Below, piece after piece: positions 17,548 through 25,870 of a stretch of 64,000 bases of DNA. The notes under the pieces are model-generated. The model was given only the letters and a program-made list of their open reading frames with translations. It did not search any database and was not told the DNA's origin. Every line of letters starts with the position of its first letter. The first letter of the stretch is position 1. Both the position numbers and the translations under genes were made by a program. The stretch is from Afifellaceae bacterium (GTDB lineage: Bacteria > Pseudomonadota > Alphaproteobacteria > Rhizobiales > Afifellaceae), in the NCBI GenBank assembly GCA_028284625.1, contig JANQRH010000028.1:1-64000 (forward strand). Direction: 5' to 3'.

Positions 17548-18942
17548 ATGACAAACACAATGTGGGGCGGCCGGTTCGCAGAGGCGCCGGACGCCGTCAT
17601 GGAAGACATCAACGCCTCGATCGATTTCGACAAGGCGCTCGCCGAGCAGGACATCGCCGGCTCGCGCGCGCATGCGCTGATGCTTGCCGATCAAGGCATC
17701 ATTTCGCCGGAAGATGCGAAGCGAATTGTCGCGGGTCTAGACAAAATCGCGTCAGAGATCGCGGCCGGCACGTTCACCTTTTCGCGCGCGCTGGAAGACA
17801 TCCACATGAATATCGAAGCGCGGCTTGCGGAGATCATCGGCGAGGCCGCCGGCCGGCTGCATACGGCGCGCTCGCGCAATGACCAGGTGGCGACGGACCT
17901 GAAGCTTTGGGTGCGCGACGCGATCGACGAGCTGGATGGGCAGCTCCACGCTTTGCAAGAGGCGCTGGCGGAGAAGGCGGAGGCGCATGCCGATGCCGTC
18001 ATGCCGGGCTTCACGCATCTGCAAAGCGCGCAGCCCGTCACCTTCGGTCATCATCTCCTGGCCTATGTGGAGATGCTGCAGCGCGACCGCGGTCGGTTTG
18101 CCGATTGCCGTCGGCGGCTGAACACATCTCCACTCGGCGCGGCGGCGCTTGCCGGCACCGCCTTTCCGATCGACCGGCAGGCGACCGCATCCGCGCTCGG
18201 GTTTGACCGGCCGGCGGCGAATTCGCTCGACGCCGTGTCGGATAGAGACTTTGTGCTGGAGGCGCTTGCCGCGGCTTCAATTTGTGCCGTGCACTTGTCG
18301 CGCTTCGCCGAGGAGATCGTGATCTGGTCGACTGCTCAGTTCGGCTTCCTCAAGCTGTCCGACCGCTTCACGACCGGCTCGTCCATCATGCCGCAGAAGC
18401 GCAATCCCGATGCGGCGGAGTTGGTGCGCGCCAAGACCGGCCGCATCGTCGGCGCGCTTAACGCGCTCATTGTGACGATGAAGGGCCTGCCGCTCGCTTA
18501 TTCAAAGGACATGCAGGAGGACAAGGAGCAGATCTTCGACGCGCTCCCCAGCCTGTCGCTTTGCCTTGCGGCCATGACCGGTATGGTAAGCGATCTGACG
18601 GCGGATAAGGACGCGATGCGCGCCGCCGCCGGTGCGGGCTATTCCACCGCGACCGATCTTGCCGATTGGCTGGTGCGCGAAGCCGGCCTGCCGTTTCGCG
18701 ACGCCCATCATGTGACGGGGCGCATCGTGGCTGAAGCCGAGACGCGCGGTGTTGCGCTGGACGCTTTGCAGCTGGAGGTCATGCAAGGCGTGCATCCAGC
18801 GATCAGCGAAGGCGTCTATGCCGTCCTTTCCGTCGAGGCGTCTGTGGCAAGCCGCACGAGCGAGGGCGGCACCGCGCCGGACAACGTGCGTGCCGCGGCC
18901 AAGGCCTGGCGAATGCGGCTCGCTTTAGGCGCGGACCAATAG
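17548..18942 (+). CDS. argH: Argininosuccinate lyase
   Basis: Last step of arginine synthesis: argininosuccinate to arginine and fumarate. It has 464 residues, the normal length. The family start [15 protein letters not shown] is followed by the conserved block [15 protein letters not shown], the catalytic-region TRLQ-like segment [15 protein letters not shown], and the fumarase-superfamily signature [12 protein letters not shown]. It begins the plus-strand run argH-lptM-lysA-DUF4175. Confidence 0.98.
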   Translation: MTNTMWGGRFAEAPDAVMEDINASIDFDKALAEQDIAGSRAHALMLADQGIISPEDAKRIVAGLDKIASEIAAGTFTFSRALEDIHMNIEARLAEIIGEAAGRLHTARSRNDQVATDLKLWVRDAIDELDGQLHALQEALAEKAEAHADAVMPGFTHLQSAQPVTFGHHLLAYVEMLQRDRGRFADCRRRLNTSPLGAAALAGTAFPIDRQATASALGFDRPAANSLDAVSDRDFVLEALAAASICAVHLSRFAEEIVIWSTAQFGFLKLSDRFTTGSSIMPQKRNPDAAELVRAKTGRIVGALNALIVTMKGLPLAYSKDMQEDKEQIFDALPSLSLCLAAMTGMVSDLTADKDAMRAAAGAGYSTATDLADWLVREAGLPFRDAHHVTGRIVAEAETRGVALDALQLEVMQGVHPAISEGVYAVLSVEASVASRTSEGGTAPDNVRAAAKAWRMRLALGADQ

Positions 18943-18995
18943 AGGGGATGCGTCAGCGGCACGCTTCGCTATAGTACCCCCGACCGGAGTTATGT

Positions 18996-19229
18996 ATGTC
19001 GATCCGTGTTCTGATCATTGCCGTTCTGGCTGCGGCCGTCGTCACCGGATGCGGGCGGCGCGGTGCGCTGGAGGCGCCACCTTCCGCGGCGGCGGTTGCA
19101 CCTGCGCAGCCGTTGCCCGACGACGGGGTGTCGCCGCTCGATCCAGGCTCGGATGCGCTCGGGGCGAGCGCGGCGGAGCCCCCGCCGCCGGCGCCCAAGC
19201 GCCGCTTCTTCCTCGACTTCCTGCTCTAG
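18996..19229 (+). CDS. lptM: LptM-like small lipoprotein
   Basis: A 77-residue lipoprotein. The signal peptide ends in the lipobox VVTGC, so Cys is the lipidated residue, followed by GRRGALEAPPS, the conserved LptM/YifL-type start (CGxxGxLxxP). The remainder is Pro/Ala-rich and ends RRFFLDFLL. LptM assists maturation of the LPS translocon LptD/LptE in enterobacteria. Location directly before lysA is the usual one for this gene. Its role is taken from the family. Confidence 0.85.
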   Translation: MSIRVLIIAVLAAAVVTGCGRRGALEAPPSAAAVAPAQPLPDDGVSPLDPGSDALGASAAEPPPPAPKRRFFLDFLL

Positions 19230-19242
19230 ACGCAGGCTCCCA

Positions 19243-20505
19243 GTGCACCATTTCGCCCATCGCGATGGCGTGCTCTACGCCGAGGACGTGGCCGTGCCGG
19301 AGATCGCCGCGGCCATCGGCACGCCGTTTTATTGCTACTCGACGGCCACGCTGACGCGCCATTACCGGGTCTTCGACGAGGCCTTCGCCGGGCTCGATCA
19401 TCTGATCTGCTATTCGCTGAAGGCGAATTCCAACCAAGCGGTCGTGGCAACGCTGGCAAAGCTCGGCGCCGGAGCCGATATCGTTTCCGAAGGCGAGCTG
19501 AGGCGCGCGCTCGCCGCGGGCGTGCCGCCGGAGAAGATCGTCTTTTCCGGTGTCGGCAAGACGGAGGCAGAGCTCGTCTTCGCGCTGGAGACGGGCATCC
19601 GCTCCTTCAACGTGGAATCGGAGGCTGAGCTTGCGGTCCTGTCGCGCCTGGCCGCGGAGCGCGGCGCCATGGCTCCGGTCAGCCTGCGGATCAATCCCGA
19701 TGTCGATGCGCGCACGCATGAGAAGATCACCACGGGACGCAAGGCGGACAAGTTCGGCATCCCGTTCACGCGCGCCCGCGAGGTCTATGCGCATGCCGCG
19801 GCGCTTCCCGGCATTCGCGTGATCGGCATCGACGCCCATATCGGCAGCCAACTCACCGCTCTTCAGCCGTTCGACAATGCCTTCGCTCTTCTGTCGGACC
19901 TTGTCGTGACGCTCAGGGAAGACGGCCACGCCATTGAGCATGTCGATCTTGGTGGTGGGCTCGGCATTCCCTATCGCGACGACGAAGCCGCGCCGCCATT
20001 GCCGAACGCCTATGCAGACATCGTGAAGAAACACATGAACAAGATCGGCTGCCAGGTGGTGTTCGAGCCGGGCCGGCTGATCGCCGGCAATGCCGGAATC
20101 CTGGTGAGCGAGGTCCTTTATGTGAAGGACGGCGAGGAACGCGTTTTCGTCATCGTCGATGCGGCGATGAACGATCTCCTGCGCCCGACACTTTATGATG
20201 CCTACCACCGCATCGGACCGGTCCGTGTGACCGATGCGCCGGAGATCGTCTGCGACATTGTCGGCCCGGTCTGCGAGACGGGCGACTATTTCGCGCGCGA
20301 GCGCGCGCTGCCGCGTCCTGAGCCCGGCGATCTTCTGGCGATCTACTCCGCCGGCGCATATGGCGCCGTGCAGGCCGGCACCTACAATTCGCGGCTCCTG
20401 GTGCCGGAGGTCATGGTCAATGGCGGCGCGTTCGCGGTCGTGCGCCCGCGTCCGACCTATGAGGACCTGATCGGGCTGGACCATTTGCCGGACTGGCTTG
20501 GCTAA
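19243..20505 (+). CDS. lysA: Diaminopimelate decarboxylase
   Basis: PLP enzyme making L-lysine from meso-diaminopimelate. It has 420 residues from the GTG at 19243 (MHHFAHRDGVLYAED). A longer open frame from 19018 exists, but it overlaps the lptM gene in another frame and would encode an Arg-rich leader, so I reject it. The PLP lysine is in YSLKANSNQAVV, with HIGSQ, DLGGGLGIPY, FEPGRLIAGNAG and the C-terminal VGPVCETGDYFA and YGAVQAGTYNSRL blocks. The start lies 13 bp after the lptM stop. Confidence 0.96.
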   Translation: MHHFAHRDGVLYAEDVAVPEIAAAIGTPFYCYSTATLTRHYRVFDEAFAGLDHLICYSLKANSNQAVVATLAKLGAGADIVSEGELRRALAAGVPPEKIVFSGVGKTEAELVFALETGIRSFNVESEAELAVLSRLAAERGAMAPVSLRINPDVDARTHEKITTGRKADKFGIPFTRAREVYAHAAALPGIRVIGIDAHIGSQLTALQPFDNAFALLSDLVVTLREDGHAIEHVDLGGGLGIPYRDDEAAPPLPNAYADIVKKHMNKIGCQVVFEPGRLIAGNAGILVSEVLYVKDGEERVFVIVDAAMNDLLRPTLYDAYHRIGPVRVTDAPEIVCDIVGPVCETGDYFARERALPRPEPGDLLAIYSAGAYGAVQAGTYNSRLLVPEVMVNGGAFAVVRPRPTYEDLIGLDHLPDWLG

Positions 20506-20570
20506 ATGCATCACGGCTCCGTGTTGCCCGGCTACGTGATCCCGGTTGCCAACCCGTGTATGATGAATCG

Positions 20571-23168
20571 ATGCGCATGAGCCGCTCGCGCCGGGGCGAC
20601 AGCACGCTTGCTCTTCTTGAGCGGGCCATTCGTCGTGCGCGCCTGGCGGTGATCTGGGAGCGGCTGTGGCCGCTCCTGGTGCCCATCCTCACCATTGCCG
20701 GCGTCTATGTCGTGCTGTCGTGGCTCGGCTATTGGCGTCTCGGCTTCGACTGGCTGCGCATCGGCACGCTGGCCGCGCTCGGCCTGGCGCTCGCCTGGTG
20801 CCTCATCCGGCTGGCGCGCATTCAGCTGCCCGATCGCGCTGAGGCGATGCGTCGGGTGGAGACCAAATCCGAACTGCCGCACCGACCGGCGCACGGGCTG
20901 ACCGACACCATGTCGTCGGTTGCCGACGATCTGAGCGCGCGGGCGCTGTGGCGCGCCAATCGCGAGCGTCTCGTCACGGCTCTCAAGGACCTGAAATCAG
21001 GCCCACCGCGTCCGGCCTTGGCGGAGCGCGACAGCAACGGGCTTCGTTTCGCGGTGCCGGTGCTGCTGGCGCTGGCCTTCGCGGTGGGGTGGGGCGAATG
21101 GACGACGCGGCTTTCAGAAGCCTGGTCGCCGGTGCGCGCGCTGCCCACCGCCGTGGCGGCGCGCATCGATGCCTGGCTGGACCCGCCGCCCTATACGCGG
21201 CAGGCGCCGGTTTTCCTGTCGCGACGCACCGGTGCGGCTGCGGCCGAAGCGGTCAGCGCGCCGGAGGGGAGCACGCTCACCGTGCGCGTCGTATCGCGCG
21301 AACCGGCACAGATCACAGTGGATTCCGGCGGGGCCATGATGGCGCTGACGCCGGATGAAGAGGGCCGCGCGGAGGACTCAGAGGACGTCATTCGCAGTTA
21401 CAGCGCTGTGCTCAACCGCGATTCGACCGTCGCGATCGCCCATACCAACGGCGAGACGACCTACCGGATCGTTGTTGTTGAGGACCGGCCGCCGACCATT
21501 GAACGCGGGCCGATGACGGTGAACCGGTCCGGATCGTTCGCGCTGACCTACAACGTTTCCGACGATTACGGCGTCACCGAAGGCAGCGTGACGTTCAACC
21601 CCGTGGGCGAGCAATCGGCGAACGCGCGGCCGCTGGTGGAGCCGCCCACCTTGGCCTTGCGCATCGACCGCGGCCAGTCGCGGGAGGGCACGGCGCGGGC
21701 CGATGCACGGCTGGAGGCGCATCCCTATGCCGGCCTTGAGGTGACAGCCGATGCGGTTGTCGCCGACGCGGCCGGGCAGGAGGCGCGGCCGGCCGATTCT
21801 GGAGAGATGTTGCTTCCCGCCCGTCCGTTCTACCGGCCGCTGGCGCGTGCGCTGGTGGAGCAGCGGCAGGTGCTGGCGCTTGACGCCAATCAGCAACAGA
21901 TGGTGGCGGTGGCGCTCGATGCGCTCACCCTGGCACCCGATCGTGTCAGCGACTCAGGCGTCTATCTTGGGCTGCGCGCCGGCTATCACCGTCTCATCAA
22001 TGCGCGCGACGACGACGATCTGCGCGACGTCTTGGATTATCTGTGGGCGATGGCGCGCGCCATTGAGGATGGCGAGCTCTCCGACGCGGAGGAGCGGCTC
22101 AACGCCGCGCGCGAGGCGCTGGAGCAGGCGCTGGAAGACAACGCCTCGCCGGACGAGATCGCCCGGCTCATGGATGAGCTGAGGCAGGCCATGCAGGAGT
22201 TCCTGCAAAGCTACATGGCGGAGATGGCGGAGCGCGGCCTGCAGAACATGCCGCAGATGCCGACCAACCAGGACATGCAGACACTCAGCGACCAGGATCT
22301 GCAAAGCCTGCTCGACCGCATCGAGGACCTCGCCCAGCTCGGCGACATGGATGCCGCCCAGCAGCTGCTTAGTCAGCTGCAGCAGATGCTGGACAATCTG
22401 CAGATGGCGCAGCCCGGTCAGATGTCGCCGATGGACCAGGAAATGATGCAGCAGATGGATGAGCTGGCGCGCATGATGCAGGAGCAGCAGCGGCTCATGG
22501 ACGACACGTTCCAGCTCAACCAAGGCCGCCGACCCGGCGATCGCGGGCAGCAGGGCGAGCAGGGCCAGCTGACGCAGGAGGAGTTTGAGGAACTCATGCG
22601 CCAGCTGCAGGAGGGCCAGAATGCGCTCGCCGAACAGCTTCGACAATTGATGGAAGAAATGGCCGGACAGCAGGGCCAGAACGGTGAAGAAGGCGAAGGC
22701 CAGGGCGAGCAACAGGGCGAAAACGGCGAGGGCATGCAGCCCGGCCCCGGTGAAGGACTGGGACAGGGCCTGGGCCAGGAGATGGGCCGCGCGCTCGGCC
22801 GCGCCGGTCGCGCCATGGGGGATGCGTCACGCTCGCTCGGCGACGGCTCCCCGGGCAACGCCTACGGTTTTCAGGGCGAGGCGTTGGATGCGCTGCGTGA
22901 GGGTCTGCAAGGCATGATGCAGCAGATGTACGCCAACCAGCCCGGCCCCGGCGGCGAGCAGCTCGGCGGCCGGCCCATGGGCCAGCGCGATCCGCTTGGG
23001 CGGCCAGAGCGCACCGAAGGGCCGGACCTTGGTCAGACCGTGAAGGTGCCGGACGAGATCGACGTGGAGCGCGCACGGCGCATTCTGGAGGCGATTCGCA
23101 ACCGCCTCGGCGAGCGGTTCCGGCCGCGCTACGAGCTCGATTATCTGGAGCGGCTGCTCAGCGACTGA
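20571..23168 (+). CDS. DUF4175 / TIGR02302-type membrane protein with Gln/Met-rich C-terminal region
   Basis: Large protein of 865 residues from ATG 20571; GTG 20556 is an in-frame alternative and the ribosome site is weak for both. Two hydrophobic helices near residues 35-80 and a third near 165-180 anchor it in the membrane. The middle is a probable periplasmic region with beta-rich segments. From about residue 480 the sequence is dominated by Glu/Gln/Met helices (for example QQLLSQLQQMLDNLQM and MMQQMDELARMMQEQQ), likely coiled coil, followed by a Gly/Gln-rich disordered stretch and a conserved C-terminal helix (RRILEAIRNRLGERFRPRYELDYLERLL). It follows lysA, its usual position in the order. 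The function is unknown. Confidence 0.85.
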   Translation: MRMSRSRRGDSTLALLERAIRRARLAVIWERLWPLLVPILTIAGVYVVLSWLGYWRLGFDWLRIGTLAALGLALAWCLIRLARIQLPDRAEAMRRVETKSELPHRPAHGLTDTMSSVADDLSARALWRANRERLVTALKDLKSGPPRPALAERDSNGLRFAVPVLLALAFAVGWGEWTTRLSEAWSPVRALPTAVAARIDAWLDPPPYTRQAPVFLSRRTGAAAAEAVSAPEGSTLTVRVVSREPAQITVDSGGAMMALTPDEEGRAEDSEDVIRSYSAVLNRDSTVAIAHTNGETTYRIVVVEDRPPTIERGPMTVNRSGSFALTYNVSDDYGVTEGSVTFNPVGEQSANARPLVEPPTLALRIDRGQSREGTARADARLEAHPYAGLEVTADAVVADAAGQEARPADSGEMLLPARPFYRPLARALVEQRQVLALDANQQQMVAVALDALTLAPDRVSDSGVYLGLRAGYHRLINARDDDDLRDVLDYLWAMARAIEDGELSDAEERLNAAREALEQALEDNASPDEIARLMDELRQAMQEFLQSYMAEMAERGLQNMPQMPTNQDMQTLSDQDLQSLLDRIEDLAQLGDMDAAQQLLSQLQQMLDNLQMAQPGQMSPMDQEMMQQMDELARMMQEQQRLMDDTFQLNQGRRPGDRGQQGEQGQLTQEEFEELMRQLQEGQNALAEQLRQLMEEMAGQQGQNGEEGEGQGEQQGENGEGMQPGPGEGLGQGLGQEMGRALGRAGRAMGDASRSLGDGSPGNAYGFQGEALDALREGLQGMMQQMYANQPGPGGEQLGGRPMGQRDPLGRPERTEGPDLGQTVKVPDEIDVERARRILEAIRNRLGERFRPRYELDYLERLLSD

Positions 23169-23183
23169 GGAAGTTTGGCTCGA

Positions 23184-23579
23184 CTAAGCCGCTTTTTCCG
23201 ACTCTTCCGGCGTTTCGTCGGTGGTGGCAGCGTCGGTCACCGCTTCGCGAATCTGTTCAAGCGTAAAGGGCTTGGTCACCACGTCGCGAATCTTTTCCGC
23301 CAGGTCCTCGGCGCGCTCGCGCTGGTCGGCGAAGCCGGTCATCAGAAGGATCGGCAGGCCCGGCCATTGGCCCGAGGCCTCGTGCGCCAGCGCGATGCCA
23401 TCCATGAGCGGCATCTTCACGTCGGTGACCAAGAGGTCGTAGCTGCCCTCGTTCTCCTTCAGCCGCTCAAGCGCCTCAACGCCGTGGCAGGCCGTCTCAA
23501 CGTCGTGGCCGTCGAGCTCCAACGCGCGCCCGACAAAGGCCCGCACCGAATCGTCGTCTTCTGTCAGGAGAATACGCAT
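23184..23579 (-). CDS. Single-domain response regulator, CpdR-like
   Basis: A 131-residue receiver domain with no output domain. The acidic pocket is in ILLTEDDDSV, the phosphoacceptor Asp in DLLVTDVKMPLMDGIALA, the switch Thr in LLMTGFAD and the Lys in VTKPFTLEQI. A short Glu/Thr-rich tail follows. It resembles CpdR (also encoded at 62264-62623) but differs at many positions, so it looks like a paralogue or a separate CpdR2-type regulator. It lies 11 bp after hpt and should be co-transcribed with hpt and the zinc-ribbon gene. Its kinase and target are unknown. Confidence 0.88.
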   Translation of the reverse strand: MRILLTEDDDSVRAFVGRALELDGHDVETACHGVEALERLKENEGSYDLLVTDVKMPLMDGIALAHEASGQWPGLPILLMTGFADQRERAEDLAEKIRDVVTKPFTLEQIREAVTDAATTDETPEESEKAA

Positions 23580-23590
23580 GACCGTTCCTC

Positions 23591-24160
23591 TTACCCGGCT
23601 TCGCTCGAATGGGGTTCGAGCACACCCACATAGGGGAGCTCGCGCCAGGCATGGGCGGCATCCATGCCGTAACCCACAACAAAATAATTGGGACAGGTAA
23701 ACCCAACGTAATCGGCCTCAAGCTCCGTCCGCCGGCCCTCCGGCTTGTCCACCAGGACGGCGATGGAGACGCGACTCGCGCCGCGCGAGCGCATCAGCTC
23801 GTGGGCGAACCTTAGGGTGAGGCCGGAATCGAGGACATCGTCGACGATCAGCACGTCGCGCCCGGAGACCGCGACCTCAATATCGCGGCGGATCTGGACC
23901 TCGCCGGACGTTTCCAGCCGCGAGCCGTAACTTGCCAGAGAAATGAACTCCACCTCCAGGCGAACGCCTTGCCGGCCAAGTGCGCGGACCAGATCGGCGC
24001 CGAAGACGAATCCGCCCTTCAGGACAATGACGAACAGCATGCGGTTGGGCTCGCTTGCGGCGATTTCGCCGGCAAGCGCGGTCACCCGCTCGGCGATCTC
24101 TTCCTCGGAGAAGAGGCTGCGGACCCGCGCCTTGGTCGGATCGTCTTGGGCGTCGGTCAT
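23591..24160 (-). CDS. hpt: Hypoxanthine phosphoribosyltransferase
   Basis: Purine salvage enzyme converting hypoxanthine (and guanine) with PRPP into IMP (GMP). It has 189 residues. The PRPP-binding motif is DVLIVDDVLDSGLTLRFA; FVIVLKGGFVFGADLVRAL and EVEFISLASYGSRLETSG are also family features. Its ATG overlaps the stop of the upstream zinc-ribbon gene by 4 bases (ATGA), indicating coupled translation. Confidence 0.95.
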   Translation of the reverse strand: MTDAQDDPTKARVRSLFSEEEIAERVTALAGEIAASEPNRMLFVIVLKGGFVFGADLVRALGRQGVRLEVEFISLASYGSRLETSGEVQIRRDIEVAVSGRDVLIVDDVLDSGLTLRFAHELMRSRGASRVSIAVLVDKPEGRRTELEADYVGFTCPNYFVVGYGMDAAHAWRELPYVGVLEPHSSEAG

Positions 24161-24936
24161 TGCATCGTCCGTGGCGCTGTGACGACGCCACCGGGGAGGC
24201 TCTCACCCGGGCGCTGGAAGCGGATTGCCACTTGCGCTGCCCGTTGCGGCGCGCCGTCAAGGGTCAGCAGGAACGGGACGGCCTGGCCGGCGGCGATGGT
24301 CTCCGCCGGCGGATCGAAGCGCTCCGCGCGGGCCGGCACGCGGCCGCTGTCGTAGAGAATCGCCGCAAGCGGCCGCATGTCGACCGCCTGGCCGCCGAGA
24401 TTACGAATGAGGCCGCGGATGACGATGCGATCGCCCTCCGCCGTGCTGGTCCTGTCGGCGGCGACGTCCTCAATGGCGACGCCCTCCAGATTGACCGGCA
24501 GGCCGACCGTCGCATAGAGGCCGGCGAGATCCGGCAGCGCCGTAACGGCGGCCTCGCGGGCGCCGAAAAAGGCGGCAAGAAACATGAGCGCGGCCGTTGC
24601 ACCGGCGAAAAGCGGCAGGCGCCGCTGCGGTGGCGGCGGCGGGTAATAGTCGCCCTCCAGCTTGGCCGACCAGGCGGTCTTTTCGCCGCCCGTATAGGTC
24701 ACCAGCGGGCGGTGTTCGGCCTCCACGACATTGCTGGCGAGGCGCTCCCGGGTCTGGCCGACAAGATCGATGCGGCGGATTCGCCGGCGCGGCGCGGTTG
24801 GCCACGTCTCGCCACATTCGCGGCAAACGATCATCGGTGCATCCGTCAGCACGGCCGGCTCAGCCGATTCGCTGGCGCCGCATTTGGGGCATTGGATGAC
24901 GACGTGATCGGGCGTAGTGAGGTTTTGCGCGGTCAC
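24157..24936 (-). CDS. MJ0042-type zinc-ribbon protein with a membrane-anchored DUF3426-like domain
   Basis: A 259-residue protein. The N-terminus has a zinc ribbon with paired motifs CPKC (about residue 16) and CREC (about residue 38), the MJ0042/zinin pattern found in many alphaproteobacteria. A hydrophobic helix near residues 130-148 is followed by a probable periplasmic beta-rich domain resembling DUF3426. It starts with GTG at 24936 and leads the minus-strand run with hpt and a response regulator. The divergent ftsE promoter region, with a CtrA box 50 bp upstream of this start, may control both directions. The molecular function is unknown. Confidence 0.82.
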   Translation of the reverse strand: MTAQNLTTPDHVVIQCPKCGASESAEPAVLTDAPMIVCRECGETWPTAPRRRIRRIDLVGQTRERLASNVVEAEHRPLVTYTGGEKTAWSAKLEGDYYPPPPPQRRLPLFAGATAALMFLAAFFGAREAAVTALPDLAGLYATVGLPVNLEGVAIEDVAADRTSTAEGDRIVIRGLIRNLGGQAVDMRPLAAILYDSGRVPARAERFDPPAETIAAGQAVPFLLTLDGAPQRAAQVAIRFQRPGESLPGGVVTAPRTMQ

Positions 24937-24985
24937 TGGCCTGCTCAGGAGGGTTTTCTGGCCAGCGATTCATCGATTGCTAACG

Positions 24986-25000
24986 TTAACGCAGTCTTAA
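24986..25000. promoter_or_regulatory. Predicted CtrA box between the zinc-ribbon gene and ftsE
   Basis: The sequence TTAACGCAGTCTTAA is a perfect match to the alphaproteobacterial CtrA consensus TTAA-N7-TTAA. It lies 50 bp upstream of the zinc-ribbon/hpt/response regulator run and about 210 bp upstream of ftsE. CtrA controls many division genes in this class. A second perfect box stands before minC. Binding is not shown. Confidence 0.65.
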
Positions 25001-25026
25001 TGCGCGTGGGGTTGTCCGCTGAAACG

Positions 25027-25105
25027 CGAGTGTGGCGGGTTTGAAGTTCCTATCATTGTTCCAGCGGGCTCGTTGGTGGAACTTCAAACCCGAAAACCAC
25101 ACTCG
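25027..25105. repeat. Long hairpin 1 upstream of ftsE
   Basis: An inner perfect 15-bp inverted repeat (CGGGTTTGAAGTTCC at 25036-25050, complement at 25078-25092) is extended by an outer perfect 9-bp pair (CGAGTGTGG at 25027-25035 with CCACACTCG at 25097-25105). A 4-nt AAAA bulge interrupts the right arm; the loop is 27 nt. This makes a 24-bp stem. It is followed 16 bp later by a related second hairpin. Confidence 0.85.
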
Positions 25106-25121
25106 ACTGAATATCTTGCTA

Positions 25122-25191
25122 GTGTCCCTATCGAATCTGAAGTTCGCTCGGAGCTGGCTGAACTATGATGCGAACTTCAGATTCGGGACAC
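25122..25191. repeat. Long hairpin 2 upstream of ftsE
   Basis: An inner perfect 16-bp inverted repeat (CGAATCTGAAGTTCGC at 25132-25147, complement at 25170-25185) is extended by a 6-bp outer pair (GTGTCC with GGACAC) with a 4-nt bulge on the left arm. The loop is 22 nt. It shares the core TGAAGTTC with hairpin 1, and its bulge is on the opposite arm. It ends 19 bp before the ftsE GTG, so it should lie in the ftsE leader RNA. Confidence 0.85.
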
Positions 25192-25210
25192 GAGAAACGG
25201 GGCTCGGGCT

Positions 25211-25870
25211 GTGATTCGCTTTGAGAATGTCGGCCTCAGATACGGTCTAGGGCCGGAAGTTCTGCGTGACGTCAGCTTCCACATCGGGTCCGGCTCGTTC
25301 CAGTTCGTCACCGGGCCGTCGGGGGCGGGCAAGACATCGCTGCTGCGCCTGCTCTTTCTGTCGCTGAGGCCGACGCGCGGCAGCGTGCGCATCTTCGATC
25401 GCGACGCCGCAACGGTGCCGCGCACGGTGATCCCGGCCATGCGCCGCCGGATCGGCCTGGTGTTTCAGGATTTCCGTCTGCTCGACCATCTCACCACGTT
25501 TGAGAACGTGGCGCTGCCGCTACGCGTGGCGGGCGCCGATGAGTCGAGCTACCGCAATGATGTGAAGGAGCTTCTGGAGTGGGTTGGGCTGGGCGACAAG
25601 ATGTGGGTCCATCCCCCCGTCCTGTCGGGCGGGGAGAAGCAGCGCTCGGCCATTGCCCGCGCTCTCATCACCAAGCCGGAGGTGCTTTTGGCCGACGAGC
25701 CGACCGGCAACGTCGATCCGCCGTTGGCGCGGCGTCTTCTGCGTCTCTTCGTTGAGCTGAACCGTCTGGGCACGTCGGTGATCATCGCTACGCACGATTT
25801 GGCGTTGATGGAGCAATATGACGCGCGGCGGCTGGTGCTGAACAACGGCCAAGTCGAGATCTATGACTGA
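25211..25870 (+). CDS. ftsE: Cell division ATP-binding protein FtsE
   Basis: ABC-type ATPase that works with FtsX to control peptidoglycan hydrolases at the division site. It has 219 residues. Walker A is GPSGAGKTS (35-43), the signature is LSGGEKQRSAIARAL and Walker B is VLLADEPTGNVDP. Start is GTG at 25211; the ATG of ftsX overlaps its end by 8 bp, so the two are translationally coupled. Two long hairpins precede it. Confidence 0.97.
   Translation: MIRFENVGLRYGLGPEVLRDVSFHIGSGSFQFVTGPSGAGKTSLLRLLFLSLRPTRGSVRIFDRDAATVPRTVIPAMRRRIGLVFQDFRLLDHLTTFENVALPLRVAGADESSYRNDVKELLEWVGLGDKMWVHPPVLSGGEKQRSAIARALITKPEVLLADEPTGNVDPPLARRLLRLFVELNRLGTSVIIATHDLALMEQYDARRLVLNNGQVEIYD

Noticed and set aside
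19042..20514. Minus-strand 490-codon frame
   Set aside because: It is antisense to lysA, with no domain recognised.
25032..25214. 60-codon frame before ftsE
   Set aside because: It consists almost wholly of the two hairpin arms and has no ribosome site; the structure is the signal, not the frame.
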